DNA of 64,000 nucleotides, from contig NZ_JAECZA010000158.1 of NCBI RefSeq assembly GCF_016056275.1, forward strand, positions 1-64,000, written 5' to 3'. Below, in pieces: positions 26,519 through 35,288 of the stretch (position 1 is its first letter; every line of letters starts with the position of its first letter). The translations under genes were made by a program, and so were the position numbers. This DNA comes from Dendronalium phyllosphericum CENA369. Lineage in GTDB: Bacteria; Cyanobacteriota; Cyanobacteriia; Cyanobacteriales; Nostocaceae. The notes beneath the pieces are model-generated. The model worked only from the letters and a program-made list of their open reading frames with translations. It made no database searches and had not been told where the DNA came from.

Positions 26519-27400
26519 ATGAATATTCAAGACAAAGTTGCTCTAATTACGGGGGCTTCCCGTGGTATTGGACGAGCGATCGCTTTAGCACTAGCGCAAC
26601 AAGGCATGAAGCGGCTGATCTTGACAGCACGCGATCGCCAAAAGTTAGCCGAGGTAGCCAGTGAAATTGAGGCTATGGGTGTGGAAGTTGCGATCGTAGT
26701 AGTGGATTTAAGTAAGCCAATAGAGGTAAACGTTGCTGTTGCCCAAGTTTGGCGCAGTTATGGCCCGATTCATCTACTGGTTAATTGTGCGGGCGTAGCA
26801 TACCAAAACTCATTTCTGCGAGCGAAACTGTTCCAAGTGCAAGAAGAACTTTCTGTGAATTTATTAGGCATGTACACCCTTACCAGCCTGATAGCTAAAC
26901 GCATGGCCAGCCAAAGGCAAGGGACAATTGTCAATGTATCGAGCTTAATGGGGAAAGTAGCTGCACCAACAATGGCGACTTATTCGGCCACGAAGTTTGC
27001 AATCTTAGGGTTTACCCAAGCTTTGCGCCGAGAACTAGCCCAATACAATATCCGGGTAATAGCATTACTGCCTTCCCTCACCGACACAGACATGGTGCGC
27101 GACTTAAAATTGTTTCGCTGGACGATCCCGATGACTCCCCAACAAGTAGCTAAAGCATTAATCGCGGGATTGCAAACAGATGCACCAGAAATTTTAGTCG
27201 GATGGCAAAGCCATTTAGCTGTGTGGTGTCAACGCCTTGCCCCGTGGTTACTAGAGATGATTTTACAGATGGCAACACCACCAGCGCCAAGCAAGCCGCA
27301 GCTTGACGAAAAACCGAGTTTATTAAATCGAATCCAGCGTTTCAATAATTTTTGGCGGCTATCCAGAATAGATTCATTGGTGTCTGCACTGAAGTTCTGA
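26519..27400 (+). CDS. short-chain dehydrogenase/reductase
   Basis: The 293-aa protein is a classical SDR with TGASRGIG at 13-20, the VNCAGVAY variant of NNAG, the catalytic serine in VNVSSLMGK and YSATK at about residue 153. The C-terminal ~50 residues beyond the SDR core contain a hydrophobic amphipathic stretch (CQRLAPWLLEMILQMATPP) that may associate with membrane, as in SDRs acting on lipids or retinoid-like substrates. A strong TTTTGGAGG ribosome-binding site precedes the ATG. The stop is followed by a repeat that may end transcription. Confidence 0.85.
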   Translation: MNIQDKVALITGASRGIGRAIALALAQQGMKRLILTARDRQKLAEVASEIEAMGVEVAIVVVDLSKPIEVNVAVAQVWRSYGPIHLLVNCAGVAYQNSFLRAKLFQVQEELSVNLLGMYTLTSLIAKRMASQRQGTIVNVSSLMGKVAAPTMATYSATKFAILGFTQALRRELAQYNIRVIALLPSLTDTDMVRDLKLFRWTIPMTPQQVAKALIAGLQTDAPEILVGWQSHLAVWCQRLAPWLLEMILQMATPPAPSKPQLDEKPSLLNRIQRFNNFWRLSRIDSLVSALKF

Positions 27401-27408
27401 GTGAGTAC

Positions 27409-27460
27409 AGGTAATTGTAAGGGCGAACGTAACAGCGCCCTTACAATTACCTGAAAAACG
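27409..27460 (+). repeat. dispersed hairpin repeat, copy 1 (terminator-like)
   Basis: GTAATTGTAAGGGCG pairs perfectly with CGCCCTTACAATTAC around a 10-base loop, followed by CTGAAAAACG. It lies after the SDR gene. A direct copy lies after the next gene at 29080-29141. Confidence 0.75.
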
Positions 27461-27591
27461 TTGTAAATCTTTGGAAGCGATCGCCTCGTCTGTGCTTGTT
27501 AAGCTCAAATCTTCGGAGTTAATTAGAATTCACGTCTGCACTCAAGATAAAGCGGTAGAGTGTAAACATAAAATTTCAGCTTTTATCCTTC

Positions 27592-29079
27592 ATGCTGTCC
27601 TTAAATACCATAGATTTGCCAGAAATTATTGATGGCTTGCCAAATATTTCTGGATGGGAGAAAGAAGTTCTCTCTGTCGTCAACCAAGATGCACCTATAT
27701 TCTTACCCTCAACCAATATAAAGTTAGAGGATGTGAATGCAGTATTTGCGATCGCCTTACACATGCACCAGCCGACTATACCAGCTGGATCTGGTGGTTC
27801 GCTGATCAGCCATCTGCAATATATGTTTGAACATCCCAACGAAGGGGATAACCACAACGCCGGGCCGTTTGCCTATTGTTACAGCCGCATGGGGGAATTT
27901 ATTCCCGAACTCGTCCATCAAGGTTGCAATCCGCGTGTGATGTTGGATTACTCAGGCAATCTGTTGTGGGGACTCAGGCAAATGGGACGCGACGATGTCA
28001 TCAATAACCTCAAGAGGATTACTTGCGATTCTACCTATCAGCCTTATGTCGAGTGGTTGGGTACAATGTGGAGCCATGCTGTTATTCCTTCCACCCCTAT
28101 ACCAGATATGAAATTGCACATTCTGGCATGGCAACAGTATTTTGCAGCTATTTTTGGCTGGGAAGCATTAGCGCGAGTTAAAGGATTTTCTCCACCAGAA
28201 ATGCATTTACCAAATCACCCCGATACCTTATTTGAATTTGTCAAAGCGCTTAAAGAATGTGGATATCGCTGGCTACTAGTGCAAGAACATTCTGTAGAAA
28301 CAATTAATGGTGAATCTCTCACCTCCAAACATTTACCACATCGTCTAATTGCTCGAAATTCCCAAGGCGAAACAATTAGCATCACAGCCTTGATTAAAAC
28401 CCAAGGTTCGGATACTAAATTAGTTGGTCAGATGCAGCCTTATTATGAAGCCAAAACTCTATCAAAACAAAAATTGGGTAGTATTTTTGTGCCACCAATA
28501 GTTAGCCAAATCGGTGATGGTGAAAATGGCGGCGTGATGATGAATGAATTTCCTAGCGCTTTCAAACAAGCTTGGTGGGATATGATGCATAACGGCGGAG
28601 GGAAATCTGGTGTTGTTGGGGTGTGCGGTACAGAATATTTAGAATTAATTGCGGCTGCTGGTTGCAAACCTGAAGATTACCCAACTTGCCAGCCAGTAGG
28701 ACAATATCAAATTTGGCAACGAGTTTCACCAGACAATTGTCAACCTGAAGCTGTAGAAAAAGCCATTGCAGAATTAAAGCAAATTAATCCCAATTTTCAT
28801 ATGGATGGCGCTTCATGGACGAATCATATCAGTTGGGTACAAGGATATGAAAATGTTTTATCACCAATGAATAAACTCAGTAGTTTATTTCATGAAAAAC
28901 TCGATAAATTAATCTCTACTGACACTGCTGAAAGCATTACTAGAAAATCTGATTATCGTCAGATTCTCTTACACAACTTGTTACTACAAACAAGCTGCTT
29001 TCGTTATTGGGGACAAGGCGCTTGGACTGACTACGCACGAGAAATTTATCAACGTGGTGAACATTTGCTGCAAGCTTAA
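27592..29079 (+). CDS. glycoside hydrolase family 57-like protein
   Basis: The 495-aa protein resembles GH57 enzymes, which act on alpha-glucans. The first conserved motif, HMHQP, is at about residue 58 (FAIALHMHQPTIPAG), followed by FAYCYSRMGEFIPELV, RVMLDYSGNLLWGLRQMG, a possible nucleophile Glu in PPEMHLPNHPDTLF (about residue 202) and GYRWLLVQEHSVE. The later WW-DMMHNGG segment is typical of the cyanobacterial subgroup. No signal peptide. Role in glycogen or another alpha-glucan is inferred from family only. The gene is bracketed by two direct copies of a hairpin repeat. Confidence 0.8.
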   Translation: MLSLNTIDLPEIIDGLPNISGWEKEVLSVVNQDAPIFLPSTNIKLEDVNAVFAIALHMHQPTIPAGSGGSLISHLQYMFEHPNEGDNHNAGPFAYCYSRMGEFIPELVHQGCNPRVMLDYSGNLLWGLRQMGRDDVINNLKRITCDSTYQPYVEWLGTMWSHAVIPSTPIPDMKLHILAWQQYFAAIFGWEALARVKGFSPPEMHLPNHPDTLFEFVKALKECGYRWLLVQEHSVETINGESLTSKHLPHRLIARNSQGETISITALIKTQGSDTKLVGQMQPYYEAKTLSKQKLGSIFVPPIVSQIGDGENGGVMMNEFPSAFKQAWWDMMHNGGGKSGVVGVCGTEYLELIAAAGCKPEDYPTCQPVGQYQIWQRVSPDNCQPEAVEKAIAELKQINPNFHMDGASWTNHISWVQGYENVLSPMNKLSSLFHEKLDKLISTDTAESITRKSDYRQILLHNLLLQTSCFRYWGQGAWTDYAREIYQRGEHLLQA

Positions 29080-29141
29080 AGGTAATTGTAAGGGCGAACG
29101 TAACAGCGCCCTTACCCGTGTACCTCATTTACCTGAAAAAC
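29080..29141 (+). repeat. dispersed hairpin repeat, copy 2
   Basis: It shares its first 36 bases with the repeat at 27409 (aggtaattgtaagggcg and onward), then diverges, and regains ACCTGAAAAACG at its end. The GTAAGGGCG/CGCCCTTAC core stem remains. It starts immediately after the GH57 stop codon. Confidence 0.75.
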
Positions 29142-29150
29142 GCTGTCTCA

Positions 29151-30509
29151 TCAAACTAAGGGTAATAATATTTCAAATTCAGTGCCTACACCTATTTCAG
29201 AACGGAAATTTAATTTCCCGCCATGCCTTGCAGTAATAATTCGGTAACTTACCGCCAAACTAGTTTCTTTATCAGCCCGTTTTTTAACAGAAAAAGACTC
29301 TAGAATTTGCTGTTGTGATTGAAGAGACATCCCCAAACTATTATCAGCAATGCAAATTGAAATCCAGCGAGAATCTGGTGCATTTAGTTTGGTTGCTTCT
29401 TTAGAGATGACTGCTGTATTAATCTCAATTCTAGGTTTTTTAACAGTTTTAGTAGTTTCTGGATGAAGTTGCTGTCGTGCTGCTTCATCGAGTAAAGCAT
29501 CCACACATTGAATTAAAATATTCATTAATACTTGATTTAACTGTCCGATGAAACAAGACACTGGTGGCAATTGTCCGTAATTTCTAATAATTTCAATTTC
29601 TCCTTTTAAACGGCTTTTTACAAGTAAAATAATACTATCTAAACCAGCATGTAAATCCATCGGTTTGGGAAAAACTTCATCAATATGACAGAAGTTTTGT
29701 AACCCGGCAACAAGCTGTTTTAATCTTTCTGCACCATTGCGAATACTATTAAGTGCTTTTAATAAATCCTGTTCTAAAAAGTCAAATTCAATTTCTTCTT
29801 TAAGTTGCTGAATAGTTTCAGAATTATGAGGTGAACCTTTTTCGTAAACTGCTAATAACTTTAATAAGTCTTGGCTGTAGTTAGAAACATAAGTTAAGTT
29901 ACCCCAAATAAATCCTACCGGATCTAAGATTTCATGTGCTACCCCATCAACTAAGCGCCCAAGACTAGCCATTTTATCATTTTGAATCATTTGGGCTTGG
30001 CTGCGTTCATATCGCACCTGAGTTTCTATTCCTTGAATTTGCCAAGAAGCAAGATTCAAGTCATGCATATCTAATAATCTATAGGTATTAGCAGATGTTT
30101 GTACTACAATTGGTTCTGCTAAAAATTCAGGCGATCGCCTCAAAGTATGTTGCATCGCTGCCAAAATAGACGTTGTATCGGGAAGCAGCAAAATAGCTGT
30201 TCGCGCATAGCTGTAGAGAACATCTAACGTTTCTTTGACAAACAACTCTTGCCCGTAAGGACGAATCAAAATTTCCAGCAGTCGCCGCCGCGAAATCATC
30301 CCAACGTATTTTCCTCGTTCTAGCAAAATTGCTCCTGGTAGCAGTGGGTATTTTTCCAAATAATTAGCAACTTCCGCACCAGTGCAACTAATTTCCACCT
30401 GAAAGTTGTACACTGGCAGTTCTTGGAGAGTTGATTCCAAACCGAGATCGCGATCGCTACCCACAGACAAAATTGGCGATGATATTAAGGAACTAAATTC
30501 TTGTGGCAC
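29151..30509 (-). CDS. CBS-domain histidine kinase with eroded ATP-binding motifs
   Basis: The 452-aa protein begins with a CBS-type domain (about 30-150; LERGKYVGMISRRRLLEILIRP and a second TTSILAAMQHTLRR half). A coiled helix leads to an H-box, RLVDGVAHEILDPVGF (His about 192). The ATPase domain keeps the N-box Asn (QVLMNILIQCVDALL), but G1 reads ADNSLGMS instead of DxGxG and the lid, which should read GKGTGLGL, is ADKETSLAVSY. The protein may be unable to bind or hydrolyse ATP normally. No response regulator is adjacent. It could act as a pseudokinase partner of the other kinases here, which share its core. Confidence 0.8.
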   Translation of the reverse strand: MPQEFSSLISSPILSVGSDRDLGLESTLQELPVYNFQVEISCTGAEVANYLEKYPLLPGAILLERGKYVGMISRRRLLEILIRPYGQELFVKETLDVLYSYARTAILLLPDTTSILAAMQHTLRRSPEFLAEPIVVQTSANTYRLLDMHDLNLASWQIQGIETQVRYERSQAQMIQNDKMASLGRLVDGVAHEILDPVGFIWGNLTYVSNYSQDLLKLLAVYEKGSPHNSETIQQLKEEIEFDFLEQDLLKALNSIRNGAERLKQLVAGLQNFCHIDEVFPKPMDLHAGLDSIILLVKSRLKGEIEIIRNYGQLPPVSCFIGQLNQVLMNILIQCVDALLDEAARQQLHPETTKTVKKPRIEINTAVISKEATKLNAPDSRWISICIADNSLGMSLQSQQQILESFSVKKRADKETSLAVSYRIITARHGGKLNFRSEIGVGTEFEILLPLV

Positions 30510-31164
30510 TGGATACCCTGATGTATAAAAAAGACTGGCAAAGAATAAGCTAATATTCTAGCCTCTGTTAGTATTTGTGCAATCAACAGAGGTTGAAGAG
30601 AGCGGGGGGAGCTGGGGAGGCTGGGGGAACTGAGGGAGCCGGGGAAACAAGAATAACAACTCACTACTGACAACTGACTATATTTATTTGATTTTTCACT
30701 TGCAGTTTGACAATTTTTATAGTAAAAACCAACCACAGCTTATATTATATTTTTTGAGAAATGGGCAAAATCACGGTTATTAGCAACCAATAGCGATCCC
30801 CAAATGTTTAAAAACTATGAATCCTTTGTAAAAATGCATAGAAGTTAACATATTAAGTAGCCTACTTACAGCAAGTATAAATATTATGTAATTAAACATA
30901 ATGCGACTAAATGCTTTCCCCAATAACTTGGAACTATTTTGGAAAGCGGATAATCTTAAAAATGGTTATCATCGGTAGATGCACTCAGGTAAAATGACAA
31001 TCTGTGACTAGCTAGCGTTATTAGTGCGTCAGCACCACTACAAACCAAATCCCTATTTGCTGTTTCAATAATGCTCAACTGTCCATACATGCTTTCGATC
31101 CCCATTTAGATAGAATGACTAGGCATATGCTAAAAACTTCAAACCGCTTTTGACTGCGAGGCCC
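30510..31164. other. divergent intergenic region
   Basis: About 650 bases between the CBS kinase and the permease. A G-rich imperfect repeat lies at 30600-30650. An inverted repeat GATAATC-N8-GGTTATC at 30949-30970 resembles Fur/Zur-type half-sites and lies about 195 bases before the permease ATG. No gene recognised. Confidence 0.5.
30949..30970. promoter_or_regulatory. possible Fur/Zur-type dyad
   Basis: GATAATC and GGTTATC (reverse complement GATAACC) form an imperfect dyad upstream of the UPF0718/UPF0703 gene pair. It departs from the cyanobacterial Zur consensus in spacing, so the assignment is weak. Confidence 0.25.
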
Positions 31165-32217
31165 ATGAATCAACTGAACAATGGTTTCACTATATTTCTG
31201 AGTCTGCTAGTTGAAGCGATGCCGTTTTTGCTTCTGGGGGTTTTCTTATCTAGTGTGTTGCTGTTATTTATTGATGAGCGCAAACTAGTAGAAAGAATGC
31301 CTAGAAATCCGCTATTGGGTGCTTTAGCAGGCAGTGCGATCGGCTTTTTGTTACCAGTGTGTGAGTGTGGCAATGTGCCAGTAGCACGGCGGTTGCTGAT
31401 GCAGGGAGTACCCACGCCTGTAGCGATTGGTTTTTTACTAGCAGCACCAACGATTAACCCAATTGTGATTTGGGCAACTTGGACGGCGTTTCGAGATCAG
31501 CCAGAAATAGTGGTTTTGCGAGTTGTATTTTCTTTAGTAATCGCCACAATTGTTGGTTTTGTCTTCAGTTTTCAAAAAGATTTGACTCCTATTGTCCAAC
31601 CTGCGATCGCTCGATATTTAAAGTTTAATCTACCCGCGCAGCCCGAAATCAAACGCCGTGGGAAGCGTTACCAAATAGAACCCCAAGCATCTACACCTAG
31701 TTTATTGCAATCTGGAACTTATATCTTAGGAGGAAAAGCAGGTTTACCCCAGCGGATGGATACTAGTTTAGGACAGGAAAATGTTATAGCCTCTTCTAAT
31801 AAACCTTTAGCAGATAAACTACGCCTACTAATGGATAACAGCATCCAAGAATTGCGAGAATTAGGAGGTGTGATGGTTTTAGGAAGTGCGATCGCTGCCG
31901 CTATTCAAGTTCTAGCTCCCCGTGAATTAATCCTTAGTCTGGGTGCTGGCCCCATTAGCTCAATTGTGGTCATGCTGATATTAGCTGTAGTAGTGTCAAT
32001 TTGTTCTACAGTCGATTCATTTTTTGCCCTATCTTTTGCTTCAACTTTTAGCAGTGGTTCCTTGTTAGCATTTCTGGTATTTGGCCCAATGATTGATATC
32101 AAAAGTGTTGGGTTGATGTTATCTATTTTTAAACCCCGGACAGTCTTTTACTTATTTGCTTTAGCAGGACAATTAACTCTTTTGTTCACTCTTTTCCTGA
32201 ACTTACATGTCCTTTAA
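31165..32217 (+). CDS. UPF0718 family permease
   Basis: From the ATG at 31165 the product is 350 aa with about eight membrane helices. The conserved cysteine motif LPVCECGNVPVARRLL (about residues 65-80) and SICSTVDSFFALSFA near the C-terminus are characteristic of the UPF0718 (DUF318) permeases. In many bacteria, including B. subtilis (ycgR/ycgQ), this permease is paired with a UPF0703/TIGR03943 protein, as here with the gene 134 bases downstream. The transported species is not established; metal-related roles have been proposed. The cytoplasmic loop about residues 155-215 is long and basic. Confidence 0.85.
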   Translation: MNQLNNGFTIFLSLLVEAMPFLLLGVFLSSVLLLFIDERKLVERMPRNPLLGALAGSAIGFLLPVCECGNVPVARRLLMQGVPTPVAIGFLLAAPTINPIVIWATWTAFRDQPEIVVLRVVFSLVIATIVGFVFSFQKDLTPIVQPAIARYLKFNLPAQPEIKRRGKRYQIEPQASTPSLLQSGTYILGGKAGLPQRMDTSLGQENVIASSNKPLADKLRLLMDNSIQELRELGGVMVLGSAIAAAIQVLAPRELILSLGAGPISSIVVMLILAVVVSICSTVDSFFALSFASTFSSGSLLAFLVFGPMIDIKSVGLMLSIFKPRTVFYLFALAGQLTLLFTLFLNLHVL

Positions 32218-32240
32218 TTGTTAGTTGTTAAAGAGTACAA

Positions 32241-32351
32241 GAGAGACGCGATTAACCCTTGTCTGTACAAGAGTCAGTTATTATTCTCCCCCTGCTCCCT
32301 CATCTCCCTCATCTCCCTCATCTCCCTCATCTGACAACTGACCAATGACTA
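32241..32351 (+). repeat. partial palindromic repeat plus 9-nt STRR
   Basis: A half-copy of the 11512 palindrome (agagacgcgattaa) is followed by four to five units of ctccctcat and then TGACAACTGACCAATGACTA-type heptamer relics running up to the next ATG. Confidence 0.7.
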
Positions 32352-33110
32352 ATGGCTAAATCGAAAATCCCAAATCTTTTATTACCTTGGCTGGATGTTA
32401 TCGCAATTACAGCTTGGGGTATTTTGCTGTTGAGATATTGGCTAACTGGCAAACTTAACTTGTTGATTCACCCAAGTTACTTTTGGTTAGTGATAGTCAC
32501 TGGTATAACATTTATACTTATTGGTTGCTTTAAAGGGCAAGAACTTTGGCGGCGACGGCAGCGTGACATTGTGCCAACTACCCAGCATATAAGTTTATTT
32601 GCCCCTGGTTTGGGTAGTGGCTTTTTGTTAACCGCAGCAATTCTGGGATTTATTATTACACCGCAAGTTTTTGCCAGTGACAAGGTACTGCGGCAGGATG
32701 TAGCCGATCTAGTATCAACTACACGCGTTAAACCCCAAGCCTTTCGAGCTTCTGTGCGACCAGAAGAGCGATCGCTGGTAGACTGGGTACGCACTCTCAA
32801 TGTCTATCCCGAACCCGATTCATATACAGGACAGAAAGTCAAAGTTCAGGGATTTGTCATCCACCCACCAGATTTAGGACAAGAATACTTGTTTTTAGCA
32901 CGATTTGTCCTATCTTGCTGTGCAGCAGACGCATATCCTGTAGGATTGCCCGTGAAATTACCAAATAATCAAGAAAAGTACGCACCTGATACTTGGCTGG
33001 AAGTAGAAGGGCAAATGACCACAGAAAATTTAGGAAATAAACGCCAACTCACCATTGCTGCTAACTCCTTAAAAAAGATTCCTCAACCTCAGAATCCTTA
33101 TAGTTATTAG
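32352..33110 (+). CDS. TIGR03943 (UPF0703/DUF1980) family protein
   Basis: The 252-aa protein has two N-terminal membrane helices (about 10-28 and 38-58), a third at about 80-100, then a soluble domain with VKVQGFVIHPPDLGQEYLFLARFVLSCCAADAYPVGLPV. The CC motif and the OB-like C-terminal domain are the mark of the family that partners UPF0718 permeases. The cysteine pair may bind metal. Together with the upstream permease it probably forms one membrane complex. Confidence 0.85.
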   Translation: MAKSKIPNLLLPWLDVIAITAWGILLLRYWLTGKLNLLIHPSYFWLVIVTGITFILIGCFKGQELWRRRQRDIVPTTQHISLFAPGLGSGFLLTAAILGFIITPQVFASDKVLRQDVADLVSTTRVKPQAFRASVRPEERSLVDWVRTLNVYPEPDSYTGQKVKVQGFVIHPPDLGQEYLFLARFVLSCCAADAYPVGLPVKLPNNQEKYAPDTWLEVEGQMTTENLGNKRQLTIAANSLKKIPQPQNPYSY

Positions 33111-33211
33111 TCAGCGGTCAGTAGTCAGTGGTCAGTAGCAAAACACAACTAACAACTGACAACTAATAACTGACAACTAACAACTAACAACTGACAACTA
33201 ACAACTAACAA
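33111..33211 (+). repeat. heptanucleotide STRR tract (aacaact/gtcagta)
   Basis: The whole 101-base spacer consists of degenerate heptamers: gtcagtagtcagtggtcagt, then repeated ctaacaa/ctgacaa units. The ATG of the next gene follows directly, with no separate Shine-Dalgarno sequence. Confidence 0.85.
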
Positions 33212-34714
33212 ATGTCTATTAATAAAGCATTTATCCAACCACTAGATCGCGTGGCGATCGCACTAATATTGCTGCTTTGTCTGCTGATTGGTTTTTTGAT
33301 AATGCAAGGTGATGTGGTAACAGCTCGCGTCCGGGATTTTAGCTGGCAAAATCAACAAATTGGAGCAGAAGATTTATCCTTTACTCTGACGTTTAGTCGC
33401 CCAATGGACACAAAAAGCGTAGAGGAGAACTTGAAAATCAATCCAGATGACGTAGAAGGTAAATTTAGTTGGGCAGGGCGACGGATGGTGTACACTCTCA
33501 AATCGCCGGCAACCTATGGCATCGATTATCAAGTGAATTTGCAGGGAGCGAAAGATAAATTTTCTGTTATGGAAGGTAAAAATAGGGTTATACAACCTTT
33601 CACAGGCAGCTTTCGCACGCGCGATCGCGTGATTATTTACATAGGAGCAGATTCAGAAAACCAGGGGCAATTAGTTCTCTACAACTTGACCCAAGGGCAA
33701 CTAAAAGTACTGACCCCCAAAGACCTCATTGTTATGGATTTTAAACCATTTCCAGATGGGGATAAAGTTTTATTTTCGGCTCGCAGTTCCAAGAGTCAAG
33801 ACTTACTAGAAGCGCAGTTGTACGCAGTGACAACAGGCATTGCAGATCAATCTGGACAAGCACAACCGGCGGCTAGAGTTGACTTGATTTTAGATAATAA
33901 AGAATATCAAAATCTGAAATTTGACTTGTCTCCAGATGGAGAAACTATTGTCGTGCAACGGGGAAACAAAGCTAACCCTAACGACTTTGGCTTATGGTTT
34001 ATGCCAGCAACCAGCGACAAATCAGGAGAAAAACCCACTCCTAAACGCTTGCAAAGCCAACCAGGAGGAGATTTTATCATCACTCCTGATAGTAAAGCTG
34101 TAGCAGTTGCCCAAGGACAAGGAGCGGCTATCTTACCAATACAAGGCGATGGTAATAAACCTTTAGATTTTTTACCGCAGTTTGGACTAGTGCAAGCTTT
34201 TTCTAAAGACGGTTCGCAAGCTGCAATGGTGAAATTCAACACAGACTACACGCGAGATTTATTTCTGGTGACAAACCAAGGCATCCAGAAATCCCTGTTA
34301 AAAACACCAGGTTCAATTATCGACTGCCAATTTTATCCCGCTCCCGCTTCTTCCACCCTTTACTGCTTGCTGACACAACTGATATCACAAACAGAATACG
34401 TAGAACAACCTTATGTAGTGGCAATTGACCTAAAAACTGGAGAACAGAAACCTCTGTTAGTGCTACCCATCGACCAGCGCAACGTACAAATGAGCATATC
34501 GCCCGATGGTTCGAGCTTGTTATTTGACCAAGTAAAGCCACAAGCCAACACAGATGCATCATCTGCAAAGACTTTAACAACAGATGATGGAGAAGCGATC
34601 GCAACCAGTAGCTTATGGTTCATGCCTTTATTGCCACTTAATGATGCCGCTATTAACTCAATCAGACCAGAAAAACTTCCTTTAGTGGGATTTCATCCCC
34701 GTTGGTTGCCCTAA
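33212..34714 (+). CDS. membrane-anchored Ig-like/beta-propeller protein
   Basis: The 500-aa protein has an N-terminal transmembrane anchor (about 14-31, VAIALILLLCLLIGFLIM), then an SbsA/Big_5-like Ig domain (about 42-130; DLSFTLTFSRPMDTKSVEENLKI and FTGSFRTRDRV), then WD40-like PD40 propeller blades: FKPFPDGDKVLFSARSSKS, FDLSPDGETIVVQRG, ITPDSKAVAVAQG, ISPDGSSLLFDQ. The propeller faces the periplasm. Such TolB-like propellers usually mediate protein contacts. It follows the UPF0718/UPF0703 pair on the same strand and may belong to the same unit. Function unknown. Confidence 0.75.
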   Translation: MSINKAFIQPLDRVAIALILLLCLLIGFLIMQGDVVTARVRDFSWQNQQIGAEDLSFTLTFSRPMDTKSVEENLKINPDDVEGKFSWAGRRMVYTLKSPATYGIDYQVNLQGAKDKFSVMEGKNRVIQPFTGSFRTRDRVIIYIGADSENQGQLVLYNLTQGQLKVLTPKDLIVMDFKPFPDGDKVLFSARSSKSQDLLEAQLYAVTTGIADQSGQAQPAARVDLILDNKEYQNLKFDLSPDGETIVVQRGNKANPNDFGLWFMPATSDKSGEKPTPKRLQSQPGGDFIITPDSKAVAVAQGQGAAILPIQGDGNKPLDFLPQFGLVQAFSKDGSQAAMVKFNTDYTRDLFLVTNQGIQKSLLKTPGSIIDCQFYPAPASSTLYCLLTQLISQTEYVEQPYVVAIDLKTGEQKPLLVLPIDQRNVQMSISPDGSSLLFDQVKPQANTDASSAKTLTTDDGEAIATSSLWFMPLLPLNDAAINSIRPEKLPLVGFHPRWLP

Positions 34715-35288
34715 AAAAGTGCTGAGTGCTGAGTCCTAAGTGAGGAGTGCTGAGTGCTGAGTGCTGAGTGCTAAGTTAGGAGTCAGTTGTCAGGAGCAGA
34801 AGTAATTATTATTTCTTGTCTCCCTTGTCTCCCTCATCTCCCTCATCTCCCTGCTCCTGTGCCCCCTCTGCTTCCCCTGCTCCCCTGCCCTCTACTCCCG
34901 ATTCTAATTCTCAAAATTAGTTATTTTTTGGCAGGAAAATGTTTGTTTAATTGTATACGGTGCTAATATCTCTCTAACGCATGAAGTTGTATTGGGAAGC
35001 TATTACCAATTAAATGTTTACCAACGCAATGCCGCGTAAATCCTTTGCTTGGCATCTGTACTGAAATCCGTAGATTGGTAGCATTTGAACTATTATCCCC
35101 GCCATTACTAAGGTTGACGGGGGATGACATCAGAATGTTATAACGTCATCAGGTCTAGATGCAAAACGGGGAACACTAATTAATGTGTTTAGGGTTTCAA
35201 CTTGGTTTCTAGAACCAACCCTGAGCGAACACATCAGCATTGCTAAAGCTAGCATTGCTAAACATTTTAAGTTGGTGGGTCAAGAGTG
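34715..35288. other. intergenic region with STRRs
   Basis: The STRR cluster fills the left third. The rest, to 35288, is unique sequence expected to hold the promoter of the coiled-coil gene; a duplicated word, gctaaagctagcattgctaaa, lies at 35239-35262. No RNA gene recognised. Confidence 0.5.
34718..34880 (+). repeat. STRR cluster: gtgctga heptamers and ctccctcat nonamers
   Basis: Two STRR types are side by side: about seven gtgctga/gtcctaa units at 34718-34775 and ttgtctccc/ctccctcat units at 34815-34850, with C-rich relics to about 34890. Confidence 0.8.

Noticed and set aside
26228-26530. Short frames on both strands before the SDR
   Set aside because: Overlap the SDR promoter and ribosome-binding site; no family resemblance.
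32288-32333. 9-nt repeats considered as a CRISPR array
   Set aside because: Units are 9 bases with no spacers; they are STRRs.
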